A stretch of 64,000 nucleotides of DNA from Chryseobacterium phocaeense. Lineage in GTDB: Bacteria; Bacteroidota; Bacteroidia; Flavobacteriales; Weeksellaceae. How positions within the stretch are numbered: position 1 is the first letter of the stretch; each line of letters opens with the position of its first letter. The translations under genes were made by a program, and so were the position numbers. Location: positions 186,001-250,000 of the forward strand of contig NZ_LT827015.1 of assembly GCF_900169075.1 (NCBI RefSeq), written 5' to 3'. This document shows positions 34,836 to 42,727 of the stretch, one piece after another. Under the pieces are notes generated by a model. That model did no database searches. It was not told the origin of the DNA and saw nothing but the letters and a program-made list of their open reading frames with translations.

Positions 34836-35123
34836 CCTGCTATAACAAGATGGAAGCTGGAAGAAGGATGATGAAAGTTATTATCAGATTGGTTATTTCT
34901 TACAGTTATCACAAAATTTTAGGACCCACCTATTTTTAAAGACTAATGTAGGTTAGAAATAAATCCTTTGAAACCTGGATTACTTCCCTCTTCCAGCTTC
35001 AGGCTTCCTTACTTGAGCATGAAAAATGTTTTATGTCAAACTCAGTTAGAATAATAGATTGAATCAATTTAGAATTCTTATTAAAATTACTATCTTTGCA
35101 CCCAGAAAATTCAGGAGTATTCA
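34836..35123. other. Gap with a long-range inverted repeat before mtaB
   Basis: No gene. GAAGCTGGAAGA (34853-34864) is inverted perfectly as TCTTCCAGCTTC (34989-35000), 124 bases apart, with related words just outside each arm. The interior is AT-rich and unremarkable. The mtaB promoter follows at its end. Confidence 0.6.
35091..35098 (+). promoter_or_regulatory. Putative -7 promoter of mtaB
   Basis: TATCTTTG fits TAnnTTTG exactly and is followed by GCACC, the same context seen ahead of the tRNA genes. It is 25 bases before the ATG. Confidence 0.6.
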
Positions 35124-36470
35124 ATGTCTACTTTTCACGGAACTGCCGCATATCATACCCTCGGCTGCAAATTAAATTTTGCGGAAACATCTACTATTGC
35201 CCGCCAATTGACAGATGCAGGTTATGATAAAGTAAGCTTCGATGATAAAGCGGATGTCTATGTTATCAATACCTGTTCGGTCACTGAAAACGCGGACCGT
35301 GAATGCAAACTTCACGTAAAGAGAGCTATGAAAGCCAATCCGGAAGGGCTGGTTGTTATTGTTGGATGCTATGCTCAGCTGAAGCCGGAAGAAATCTCAC
35401 AGATCGATGGGGTGGACCTTGTTTTGGGAGCAAAAGAGAAATTCAATATATTAAGCTATCTGGATGATCTTGAAAAATCCGAAAGTGATGGGGTGGTTCA
35501 TTCCTGTGAAATTGAAGAAACCGATTTCTTTATCGGCAGCTATTCCATCGGAGACAGAACAAGAGCCTTCCTGAAAGTACAGGATGGTTGTGATTATAAG
35601 TGTACCTACTGTACCATTCCTTTGGCCAGGGGTATTTCCCGTTCCGATACCATTGAAAATGTTCTTAAAAACGCTAAAGAAATTGCGGAAAGAGACATTA
35701 AGGAAATTGTTCTTACAGGAGTTAATATCGGAGACTATGGCAAAGGTGAATTCGGAAATAAAAGACATGAACACACGTTCCTGGATTTAATTTCAGAGCT
35801 TGATCAGGTAGATGGCATTGAAAGAATCCGTATTTCCTCCATAGAACCGAATCTTTTGAAAGACGAAAGCATTGAGCTTGTTTCCAGAAGCAAAAGTTTT
35901 GTACCCCATTTCCACATTCCGCTTCAATCGGGATGTGATGACCTGTTGAAAAAAATGAAGCGCCGTTATCTGACGAAACTTTATAACGACAGAGTTAATA
36001 AAATCCGCGAGGTAATGCCTGATGCAGCCATCGGTGTAGATGTTATCGTAGGCTTTCCGGGAGAAACGGAAGAAAAATTCATGGAAACCTATAACTTCCT
36101 GAATGAGCTTCCTATTACCTATCTCCATGTATTCACCTATTCTGAGAGAGAAAATACAGAGGCAGCCGATATGGACGGTGTAGTACCGATTCCGGAAAGA
36201 AAAAAACGCAATAAAATGCTGAGAATACTTTCTGAAAAGAAAAAAATGGCATTTTATCAGACGCAGCTGGGGAAAAGGCTTCCGGTTCTTTGGGAGCACG
36301 AAAATAAAGACGGCAAAATGTATGGTTTCACAGAGAATTATGTGAGAGTCCAGAAAGATTTTGATCCCGCATTCGTTAATCAGATTGAATTTCTAAATTT
36401 AGAAAAAATCCTGTCAGATGGCACGGTTTCTGTGCAATCATCCTTCGAAAGTTTTTTAGCAAAAGCATAG
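35124..36470 (+). CDS. mtaB: tRNA t6A37 methylthiotransferase MtaB
   Basis: A 448-residue radical SAM enzyme that adds a methylthio group to N6-threonylcarbamoyladenosine at position 37 of ANN-decoding tRNAs. The N-terminal methylthiotransferase domain has the MtaB-type TLGCKLN, NTCSVTENADRE and VGCYAQ cysteines, and the radical SAM CxxxCxxC is CDYKCTYC. A C-terminal TRAM-like segment follows. Lengths and motifs separate it from MiaB (which begins with TxGCQMN). Monocistronic with its own promoter; the next gene starts 51 bases on. Confidence 0.93.
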   Translation: MSTFHGTAAYHTLGCKLNFAETSTIARQLTDAGYDKVSFDDKADVYVINTCSVTENADRECKLHVKRAMKANPEGLVVIVGCYAQLKPEEISQIDGVDLVLGAKEKFNILSYLDDLEKSESDGVVHSCEIEETDFFIGSYSIGDRTRAFLKVQDGCDYKCTYCTIPLARGISRSDTIENVLKNAKEIAERDIKEIVLTGVNIGDYGKGEFGNKRHEHTFLDLISELDQVDGIERIRISSIEPNLLKDESIELVSRSKSFVPHFHIPLQSGCDDLLKKMKRRYLTKLYNDRVNKIREVMPDAAIGVDVIVGFPGETEEKFMETYNFLNELPITYLHVFTYSERENTEAADMDGVVPIPERKKRNKMLRILSEKKKMAFYQTQLGKRLPVLWEHENKDGKMYGFTENYVRVQKDFDPAFVNQIEFLNLEKILSDGTVSVQSSFESFLAKA

Positions 36471-36521
36471 TCTTTTTGCAAAATTTCTACTAAATTTATT
36501 TTAACTTTAAATACTACATTC

Positions 36522-38039
36522 ATGAGAGATAAGTTCTTATCTTGGGGAATTGTATTGGTAACTGCTACATGGATCGTCGCATTACTGATCAGAGCGCATT
36601 ACTGGATACCTATCCTGTTAACTGCCATTTACGCATTGGGGGTTTACAATGCTTACCAGTCGAAACATGCTATTTTGAGGAACTTCCCGGTTTTAGGGTA
36701 CTTCAGGTACTTTTTCGAAAGTATTTCACCGGAAATGCAGCAGTATTTCATCGAAAGGGAGACAGATGGGAAGCCATTTCCCCGAAATCAGCGTTCTGCC
36801 GTGTACAGACGGGCTAAAAACCTGAGTGATACCGTAGCCTTTGGAACACAGTTAGAAGTTAACCACAGAAAATATGAAGGGATCAAGCATTCCATTTATG
36901 CAAAATCCCCTAAAGAAGAACTTCCGAGAGTATGGGTAGGAGGTGAGCAGTGTACGCAGCCTTACCATGCTTCATTATTTAATATTTCGGCGATGAGTTT
37001 TGGAGCGTTAAGTGACAGGGCTCAGATGTCCCTGAACAGGGGAGCTAAAAAAGGAAATTTCTACCACAATACGGGAGAAGGAGGAATTTCTCCTTATCAT
37101 ATGGAGGGAGGCGATCTTTGCTGGCAGATCGGGACCGGATATTTCGGATGCCGCGATGAGGAAGGGAAATTTAATCCTGAATTATTTAAAAAATATGCTA
37201 CTCTGCCTAATGTAAAAATGATCGAAATTAAGCTGTCCCAGGGGGCAAAACCAGGACACGGCGGGGTGCTTCCGGGAGTGAAGAATACCCCTGAGATTGC
37301 AAAAATACGTCACGTCACCCCTGGAATGACCGTAATTTCACCACCATCCCATACTTCATTCTCCGATGCTCCGGGTCTGCTGAGGTTCGTACAGCAGCTG
37401 AGAGAACTTTCAGGAGGTAAACCTATAGGTTTTAAACTTTGTATCGGGGATACCAAAGAATTTGAAGACATCTGTGTACAGATGAATGTTTTAAAAATTT
37501 ACCCGGATTTTATCACGATAGATGGGGCAGAAGGAGGAACAGGGGCTGCGCCGCCTGAATTCTCGGATGGAGTGGGAATGCCATTGGAACCGGCTCTGAT
37601 CTTTGTCAACAGAACGCTTAATAATTATAATGTAAGAAATAAATTAAGGGTAATCGCCAGTGGAAAAGTGCTCACCAGCTTGGATATTCTCAGGGCTATA
37701 TCTATGGGAGCGGATATGTGCAATAACGCAAGAGGATTTATGTTCTCACTGGGATGTATCCAGGCTTTAAGATGTAATACGAACAATTGCCCTACGGGAG
37801 TTGCCACCCAGGATAAAATGCTGATCAAAGGTCTTGATGTGACAGACAAGAGCGAAAGAGTGTATCATTTCCATAAAAATACGCTGCACACCTGCAATGA
37901 GCTGATTGCTGCAGCAGGAAGAAGTTCCTACGAAGAAGTAGATGCCACCATGTTTATGAGAGGAGATGAATTTGATCATCTGGCCGATCTTTACTTCCCG
38001 GATATTTTAGGAAACGTAAAACAGAAAGCAAGATCTTAA
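36522..38039 (+). CDS. FMN-binding glutamate synthase family protein
   Basis: A 505-residue protein with two N-terminal membrane helices (about 7-40) and a glutamate synthase alpha-barrel. The FMN/flavin domain is recognised by SQGAKPGHGGVLPG, IDGAEGGTGAAPPEF and VIASGKV. The Cys cluster that binds a 3Fe-4S centre in GltB is present as LRCNTNNCPTG. It lacks the glutamine amidotransferase domain and the NADPH subunit, so it is not a full glutamate synthase. Members of this family are of unsettled function. Single gene with its own terminator. Confidence 0.85.
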   Translation: MRDKFLSWGIVLVTATWIVALLIRAHYWIPILLTAIYALGVYNAYQSKHAILRNFPVLGYFRYFFESISPEMQQYFIERETDGKPFPRNQRSAVYRRAKNLSDTVAFGTQLEVNHRKYEGIKHSIYAKSPKEELPRVWVGGEQCTQPYHASLFNISAMSFGALSDRAQMSLNRGAKKGNFYHNTGEGGISPYHMEGGDLCWQIGTGYFGCRDEEGKFNPELFKKYATLPNVKMIEIKLSQGAKPGHGGVLPGVKNTPEIAKIRHVTPGMTVISPPSHTSFSDAPGLLRFVQQLRELSGGKPIGFKLCIGDTKEFEDICVQMNVLKIYPDFITIDGAEGGTGAAPPEFSDGVGMPLEPALIFVNRTLNNYNVRNKLRVIASGKVLTSLDILRAISMGADMCNNARGFMFSLGCIQALRCNTNNCPTGVATQDKMLIKGLDVTDKSERVYHFHKNTLHTCNELIAAAGRSSYEEVDATMFMRGDEFDHLADLYFPDILGNVKQKARS

Positions 38040-38055
38040 AAATTTAAAAAAATAA

Positions 38056-38081
38056 AAACCGCCTTCAGAAGAGGGCGGTTT
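38056..38081. terminator. Bidirectional rho-independent terminator
   Basis: AAACCGCC (38056-38063) pairs with GGCGGTTT (38074-38081), with T runs on both strands. It serves both convergent genes. Confidence 0.85.
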
Positions 38082-38100
38082 CTTTATGGTTTCAGATGAC

Positions 38101-38856
38101 TTATTTTTCAGCATCAGGTCTGTCTTTTCTTCCGTACACCTGGAAATTAAAGATCATAGAGTAATTTCTCAGAGAATATTGTGTATTATACGGATAATGC
38201 GGATCTCTTGCGAAAGCTGCTCGTGAAGGCACCAGAATAACTCCCTGAAGGTTATAAGGACTTCCGCTTGGAAGATTGTTATAAGCTTTGAATTTCTGAA
38301 TAGCTTCACGGAAACCTTCTACCTCATAGTAACTTCTCTGTTGTGCCACACCTGTTGTTGCCGCGTCCCGGATAGATTTTTTCGCATAATAATACATCGG
38401 GTCTACCATGGGAAGTCCGCTCACATTAATGGTATTGCTGATAGGCAATGAAGAAATGAAAGAAACATTTCCGTCTGATTCGGTAGCTAAATAAGCGGTA
38501 GCCCTGATCATAAGTGTAAGGATATCATCTGTTTTAATGACCTGCTCCTGGTCAGCCGGAGGTTGTGATCCTGCCGCTGTCCTCATAATGTATATTACTC
38601 CCGATGGAAGCGTTTCATAAGGCAGCTCAATCAACTTCTTTTCATTGTCATCACTGGTGTCCGTAGTACTGAAAGCTTTTATATTTCCCTGTGCATCCAG
38701 GTAATTTTCGTTCATAAACTTCTTAATAGCCTGATCATCATAGTTGTTTTGAACGGCAATGTCTTCCGGTTCTTTATAGGTTTCAACTTCATCATCTTTC
38801 TTACATGCAGAAAAACATAAAGATCCCGCAAGGATATATAAAAATATTTTTTTCAT
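38101..38856 (-). CDS. FKBP-like lipoprotein, gliding-associated type
   Basis: A 251-residue lipoprotein (Cys18, LCFSAC). The C-terminal region (GVILVPSRAAFA, YPYNTQYSLRNYSMIFNFQVY) resembles the peptidyl-prolyl isomerase-like lipoproteins of Flavobacteriia related to the GldI group, and the middle segment YETLPSGVIYIMRTAAG resembles an FKBP start. The key FKBP active-site aromatics are not clearly conserved, so isomerase activity is doubtful. Attachment would be at the inner leaflet of the outer membrane or the periplasmic face. A promoter box lies upstream. Confidence 0.6.
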   Translation of the reverse strand: MKKIFLYILAGSLCFSACKKDDEVETYKEPEDIAVQNNYDDQAIKKFMNENYLDAQGNIKAFSTTDTSDDNEKKLIELPYETLPSGVIYIMRTAAGSQPPADQEQVIKTDDILTLMIRATAYLATESDGNVSFISSLPISNTINVSGLPMVDPMYYYAKKSIRDAATTGVAQQRSYYEVEGFREAIQKFKAYNNLPSGSPYNLQGVILVPSRAAFARDPHYPYNTQYSLRNYSMIFNFQVYGRKDRPDAEK

Positions 38857-38894
38857 TTCAAAAAACTTTAATTACTTTACAGATAATATAACGG

Positions 38895-38902
38895 CAAAAG
38901 TA
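38895..38902 (-). promoter_or_regulatory. Putative -7 promoter of the FKBP-like lipoprotein gene
   Basis: TACTTTTG on the minus strand fits TAnnTTTG, about 39 bases before the ATG at 38856. Confidence 0.5.
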
Positions 38903-38911
38903 TAAAAAATT

Positions 38912-39349
38912 ATGAGAATAGATAAATTTTTGTGGTGCATTCGTTTTTATAAGACGAGAACTATTGCAACAGAGGAAATTAAAAAGAACAGAGTTTCAGT
39001 GGGAACCTCTGCCGTAAAGTCGTCTAAGGAGGTAAAAGAAGGAGATATTATCAAAATCCGCAAAAATCAGATCGATTATAAAATAAAGGTCATCCAGATT
39101 CCTAAAAGCAGGATGGGAGCCAAGCTGGTTCCTCTTCATATACAGGATGTGACGGACAAAGATCAGTATGAATTATTAAAACTCCGCAAGATGTCACAGG
39201 ATTACTACAGGAATAAAGGCGAAGGAAGACCTACCAAAAAAGACAGACGGGAGATGGATGAGTACGTAGGCAACGATGTTACCTCAGATTTTACAGACTG
39301 GGATGATTTCTTCGGAGAGACTGAAGATGCTGCCGAAAACGAAGATTAG
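38912..39349 (+). CDS. S4-domain RNA-binding protein, Hsp15-like
   Basis: A 145-residue protein beginning with an S4 RNA-binding domain (MRIDKFLWCIRFYKTRTIATEEIKKNRVSV) as in Hsp15/RqcP-type proteins, which bind the 50S subunit carrying stalled nascent chains. The C-terminus is acidic (DDFFGETEDAAENED). It is divergent from the FKBP-like lipoprotein gene and convergent with aroK, with which it shares a terminator. Confidence 0.85.
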   Translation: MRIDKFLWCIRFYKTRTIATEEIKKNRVSVGTSAVKSSKEVKEGDIIKIRKNQIDYKIKVIQIPKSRMGAKLVPLHIQDVTDKDQYELLKLRKMSQDYYRNKGEGRPTKKDRREMDEYVGNDVTSDFTDWDDFFGETEDAAENED

Positions 39350-39355
39350 AAATAA

Positions 39356-39379
39356 AAAAGCTCTAGAGATAGAGCTTTT
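39356..39379. terminator. Bidirectional terminator overlapping the end of aroK
   Basis: AAAAGCTCTA (39356-39365) and TAGAGCTTTT (39370-39379) form a perfect 10-base stem with a GAGA loop. The left arm contains the aroK stop codon (39363-39365). It lies 6 bases after the S4 gene stop, so one hairpin serves both. Confidence 0.85.
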
Positions 39380-39878
39380 CTACTATTTCCTGTACAATAT
39401 CTTCCGGCGTTCTCGAATCCGTATTCACACTAAATTGCGCTTTGCTGTAAAATACATTTCTTTCAAATAAATGTTTGGCGATGAATTCCGGCAGATCTTC
39501 ATCAGAAATATTGGCTATTAAAGGCCTTTTTTCTTTCTGTTTCGAAAGCCTTTCAAATAAAGTATTAACTGATGCCCTTAAAAATATGCTTTTTGAATTG
39601 TGATTGATGAGCTCCATGTTATTGTAGTAAACAGGGGTTCCTCCGCCAAGGCTTAAAACCACATTTTCTTCCGAAGCAAGAATTTCTTCCAGCGCCTCCC
39701 TTTCCAGCTTTCTAAACTGAATTTCTCCCTTTTTTTCGAAAATCTCAGGAATGGTTAATTTATTTCTCCTGGAAATCTCCTTATCAAGGTCTATGAGGCT
39801 GAAATTTATTTTGTCGCTTAAAATTTTGGAAATGTGAGATTTGCCACATCCCATGTATCCGATGAGTGAAATAACCAT
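39363..39878 (-). CDS. aroK: Shikimate kinase
   Basis: A 171-residue shikimate kinase that makes shikimate-3-phosphate in aromatic amino acid synthesis. Walker A GYMGCGKS (7-14), the LIDLDKEI metal/shikimate segment, the GGGTP substrate motif and the lid Arg in KEKRPLI are present. Length is standard. Its 3' end forms part of a terminator hairpin. Confidence 0.92.
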   Translation of the reverse strand: MVISLIGYMGCGKSHISKILSDKINFSLIDLDKEISRRNKLTIPEIFEKKGEIQFRKLEREALEEILASEENVVLSLGGGTPVYYNNMELINHNSKSIFLRASVNTLFERLSKQKEKRPLIANISDEDLPEFIAKHLFERNVFYSKAQFSVNTDSRTPEDIVQEIVEKLYL

Positions 39879-39910
39879 GAATTTTTTTTAAACAAATTTG
39901 CAAAAAAGTT

Positions 39911-39939
39911 TTGAGATAACGAAAAAACGCATATCTTTG
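39911..39939 (+). promoter_or_regulatory. Putative promoter of the tRNA cluster
   Basis: TTG at 39911-39913 and TATCTTTG at 39932-39939, with 18 bases between, match the Bacteroidetes promoter pattern. The first tRNA-Lys starts 54 bases after the box. Confidence 0.65.
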
Positions 39940-39992
39940 CACCACTGAAAACGAGGGATATTATTCAAATATAAATCGTTTGCAAAGTGACC

Positions 39993-40065
39993 GACTCGGT
40001 AGCTCAGCTGGTAGAGCAATACACTTTTAATGTATGGGTCCTGGGTTCGAATCCCAGCCGGGTCA
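39993..40065 (+). tRNA. tRNA-Lys(TTT), copy 1
   Basis: A 73-base cloverleaf. The acceptor stem GACTCGG pairs with CCGGGTC, the D arm is GCTC...GAGC, the anticodon arm ATACA/TGTAT holds loop CTTTTAA with anticodon TTT at 40026-40028, and the T arm CTGGG-TTCGAAT-CCCAG is standard. Discriminator A. CCA is not encoded. Identical in sequence to the copies at 40244 and 40497. Confidence 0.97.
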
Positions 40066-40101
40066 CAAGCGAAAAAGATTACTGGATTTTTGTAATTTTT
40101 A

Positions 40102-40184
40102 GCCTGCGTGGTGAAATTGGTAGACACGCCATCTTGAGGGGGTGGTTTCATAAGGATGTGCTGGTTCGAGTCCAGTCGCAGGCA
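40102..40184 (+). tRNA. tRNA-Leu(GAG)
   Basis: An 83-base tRNA with acceptor stem GCCTGCG/CGCAGGC, anticodon arm CCATC/GGTGG and loop TTGAGGG with anticodon GAG at 40136-40138. The variable arm is the long class II type, and the T arm is CTGG-TTCGAGT-CCAG. It sits between two tRNA-Lys genes. Confidence 0.95.
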
Positions 40185-40243
40185 CTGCAAAGAAAAATTG
40201 ATAATTAAGAAATAAATCATTATATTTATTCTTAATTGTGGCC

Positions 40244-40316
40244 GACTCGGTAGCTCAGCTGGTAGAGCAATACACTTTTAATGTATGGGTCCTGGGTTCG
40301 AATCCCAGCCGGGTCA
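40244..40316 (+). tRNA. tRNA-Lys(TTT), copy 2
   Basis: Sequence identical to copy 1, anticodon at 40277-40279. It lies 59 bases after tRNA-Leu and probably shares its transcript, which ends at the hairpin at 40371. Confidence 0.97.
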
Positions 40317-40370
40317 CAAGTTTACTGAAAAGTAAATTTTTTTCATATTAATATTTTGTGATTTGGTGTT

Positions 40371-40404
40371 TCAAAGGTCTCGTAAGAGACCTTTGATTTT
40401 TTTT
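40371..40404 (+). terminator. Rho-independent terminator, copy 1
   Basis: TCAAAGGTCTC (40371-40381) pairs perfectly with GAGACCTTTGA (40386-40396) over loop GTAA, then eight T. It ends the Lys-Leu-Lys transcript. Confidence 0.92.
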
Positions 40405-40414
40405 ATAATTTATG

Positions 40415-40445
40415 TTGCAAGAATAAAAAAAGATTTATATCTTTG
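40415..40445 (+). promoter_or_regulatory. Putative promoter of tRNA-Lys copy 3
   Basis: TTG at 40415-40417 and TATCTTTG at 40438-40445, 20 bases apart. The third tRNA-Lys therefore has its own transcription unit. Confidence 0.6.
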
Positions 40446-40496
40446 CACCTCTTAAAAACGATGATCGCTGTTGAAATGCGTCGTCAATAAGTGACC

Positions 40497-40569
40497 GACT
40501 CGGTAGCTCAGCTGGTAGAGCAATACACTTTTAATGTATGGGTCCTGGGTTCGAATCCCAGCCGGGTCA
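40497..40569 (+). tRNA. tRNA-Lys(TTT), copy 3
   Basis: Identical to the other two copies; anticodon at 40530-40532. Together with its 3' flank it repeats the block of copy 2 at an offset of 253 bases. Confidence 0.97.
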
Positions 40570-40623
40570 CAAGTTTACTGAAAAGTAAATTTTTTTCATA
40601 TTAATATTTTGTGATTTGGTGTT

Positions 40624-40657
40624 TCAAAGGTCTCCGCAAGAGACCTTTGATTTTTTT
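40624..40657 (+). terminator. Rho-independent terminator, copy 2
   Basis: The same stem as the copy at 40371 (TCAAAGGTCTC with GAGACCTTTGA), with loop CGCAA instead of GTAA, then seven T. Confidence 0.92.
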
Positions 40658-40848
40658 ATACAATTATAGTATATTTTTCGGCCTTATATCACAATCTGGA
40701 AACCCAACAGATACTTTTTGGTTTTTAATCTTCGCAAATACTGCAAACAAATTTCAAATGAATAAACGGAGCCATCACAGCCTCTTAAACAAATCAGTCT
40801 TTGATTAGTTTGTTTAAACTGATATTTTATTGATAATGTGTAAATAAA
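40658..40848. other. Gene-free stretch between tRNA cluster and panC
   Basis: No credible gene. An imperfect hairpin (TTAAACAAAT at 40785-40794 with TTTGTTTAA at 40809-40817) is the only structure seen. Confidence 0.5.
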
Positions 40849-40875
40849 AAGCCCTGATCCTATTGATCAGAGCTT
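40849..40875 (-). terminator. Rho-independent terminator of panC
   Basis: AAGCCCTGATC (40849-40859) and GATCAGAGCTT (40865-40875) pair with one mismatch, and the minus strand then has five T and an AT-rich tail. The panC stop is 48 bases away. Confidence 0.8.
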
Positions 40876-40923
40876 ATTTATTGTACGTTGGTGTTCTTAT
40901 TTTGTTGAACACGTGTTTAATTT

Positions 40924-41772
40924 TTAATCAAGATGCATATTGTCAATCAATCTCACTCCATCCACTACAACCACGATGAATGCTCTGTAATTTCTGTCTT
41001 TATAGAAAAAATCAGTTTCTTTAAGCGTTTCTTCATCGGCGATCAGGAAATACTCTAATTTCATTCCCTGTTGCTGGTCGAAAATATCCGTTACCCTATC
41101 TTTAATTTCAGGAACGGTTACAGCCCTGAACCAGTCATTAACCTTAATTAAGGTCTGGTAAATCACTTTTGAAGCTTCTTTTCTGTCTTCGTGCAGTCTT
41201 TGGTTTCTTGAGCTCAGTGCCAGGCCGTTTTCTGCTCTGTAAATGGGAACGCCTGTTATTTTTACCGGAAGCTGCTTCTTTTCTACCATTTTTCTGATAA
41301 TGGCAAGCTGCTGGAAATCTTTTTCTCCAAAATAAGCATTGTCAGGATGGATCTGGTGGAAAAGTTCTTCCACTACCGTTCCTACACCATCAAAATGTCC
41401 CGGTCTTGACTTTCCTTCCATTTCATTTTCCAGGCCGTCAAAATCATAATGCTGGCTTACGGCCTTTTCAGGGTAGATATCGGTTACTTCAGGGATGTAC
41501 ACTGCATCCACTAATCCTGAATTTTCAAGAATAAGGATATCCCTGTTGATATCTCTTGGGTACTTTTCCAGATCTTCGGGATTGTTAAATTGAGTTGGAT
41601 TTACAAAAATTGAAGAAATTACCAGGTCATTATCTTTTCTGGCCTCCTCATATAGGGAAAGATGGCCCTTATGGAGTGCTCCCATAGTAGGGGCAAAGCC
41701 TATTTTTTTTCCCATTTCCTTCTGTCTTTCAATGAAATCCTGAAGGGTTTTCTTATTCTTAATAACTTCCAT
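40924..41772 (-). CDS. panC: Pantothenate synthetase
   Basis: A 282-residue PanC, which joins pantoate and beta-alanine with ATP to form pantothenate. The nucleotide-binding signature PTMGALHKGHLSL, the FVNPTQF motif, EMEGKSRPGHFDGV, FGEKDFQQL and LALSSRNQRL are all intact. Length is standard. It is divergent from the glycogen-synthase-like gene, an arrangement I recall from several Flavobacteriia. Confidence 0.95.
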   Translation of the reverse strand: MEVIKNKKTLQDFIERQKEMGKKIGFAPTMGALHKGHLSLYEEARKDNDLVISSIFVNPTQFNNPEDLEKYPRDINRDILILENSGLVDAVYIPEVTDIYPEKAVSQHYDFDGLENEMEGKSRPGHFDGVGTVVEELFHQIHPDNAYFGEKDFQQLAIIRKMVEKKQLPVKITGVPIYRAENGLALSSRNQRLHEDRKEASKVIYQTLIKVNDWFRAVTVPEIKDRVTDIFDQQQGMKLEYFLIADEETLKETDFFYKDRNYRAFIVVVVDGVRLIDNMHLD

Positions 41773-41896
41773 AGCTTATTTTAATACTAATTCAAAAATA
41801 CTAAAAATATTAGATAATTATATGTGTTTTTAACAATTTGAAATTAGGAAATATCGTAAAATAATGTTAATTAAAATAATGTTGGATGTTTTTTTG

Positions 41897-41904
41897 TAAT
41901 TTTG
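41897..41904 (+). promoter_or_regulatory. Putative -7 promoter of the glycogen-synthase-like gene
   Basis: TAATTTTG fits TAnnTTTG exactly and is followed by CAC; 39 bases to the ATG. No properly spaced -33 TTG was found. Confidence 0.5.
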
Positions 41905-41943
41905 CACATTAAAGCATTTTTACAAAAATATAGATAGAAATTT

Positions 41944-42714
41944 ATGCCGAATCAAAAAATACTGTACATTACTACAGAGATGTATCCATATCAGGAAGAT
42001 ACAAATATGGCTGCAGTGGTAAACAAAATGGCACTTAAGATGCACAATGAAGGCAATGATGTAAGAGTTTTTATGCCAAGATTTGGACAAATAAGTGAAA
42101 GAAAGTTCCAGCTTCATGAGGTGATCCGCCTGTCAGGAATGAACATTATTATCAATGATCTGGATCAGCCTCTGATCATCAAAGTAGCATCTCTTCCGGG
42201 AGAAAGACTTCAGGTGTACTTTATAGACAACGAAGAATACTTCAAAAGAAAGCAATATTATGTGGATGATGAAGGAAATCCTTTTACGGATAATGATGAA
42301 AGGGCGATTTTCTTTGCCAGAGGAGTTATTGAAACCATCAAGAAACTGAACTGGGTTCCGGATGTGATTCACCTGAACGGATGGATGTCTTCCTTCGTTC
42401 CTATTTACCTTAAAACATACTACGAATCTGATACATATTTCAAGGACGCTAAAATTGTTCTTTCCCTATATAATGAGAAAGACGCTGATCTGGATAAAAA
42501 TATCTCTGAAAAATTGGCATTCGATAATATTTCAGGATTAAAGGCGTTAGATAATCCAACAATCAAAAGCTTTGTAATCGAAAGTATGAATTACGTAGAC
42601 ATGGTGGTAAAAGGAGATGAATTTCTGGATGAAGATCTGGATAAAGGGTTCAATGAAACCACAGCTCCGAAGTCAGAATATGTAGACGTAGATTCTATTA
42701 ACCAACTTTATTAA
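41944..42714 (+). CDS. Half-length glycogen/starch synthase-like protein (GT5 N-terminal domain only)
   Basis: A 256-residue protein matching only the N-terminal Rossmann half of GT5 glycogen synthases (usual length about 480). The opening KILYITTEMYPY corresponds to the enzyme start, and DVIHLNGWMSSFVPIYLKTYY corresponds to the H-x-H-D-W segment. The KTGGLAD loop that binds ADP-glucose reads EDTNMAA (18-24), so the key Lys and glycines are gone, and the C-terminal catalytic half is absent. It is therefore unlikely to be a synthase. The stop is 13 bases before the DUF4270 gene. A structural or regulatory role is a guess. Confidence 0.75.
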   Translation: MPNQKILYITTEMYPYQEDTNMAAVVNKMALKMHNEGNDVRVFMPRFGQISERKFQLHEVIRLSGMNIIINDLDQPLIIKVASLPGERLQVYFIDNEEYFKRKQYYVDDEGNPFTDNDERAIFFARGVIETIKKLNWVPDVIHLNGWMSSFVPIYLKTYYESDTYFKDAKIVLSLYNEKDADLDKNISEKLAFDNISGLKALDNPTIKSFVIESMNYVDMVVKGDEFLDEDLDKGFNETTAPKSEYVDVDSINQLY

Positions 42715-42727
42715 AAACACTTTTTTA

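Noticed and set aside
39888..40220. Reading frames across the tRNA cluster on both strands
   Set aside because: They translate tRNA genes and their flanks; identical peptides recur with each tRNA copy.
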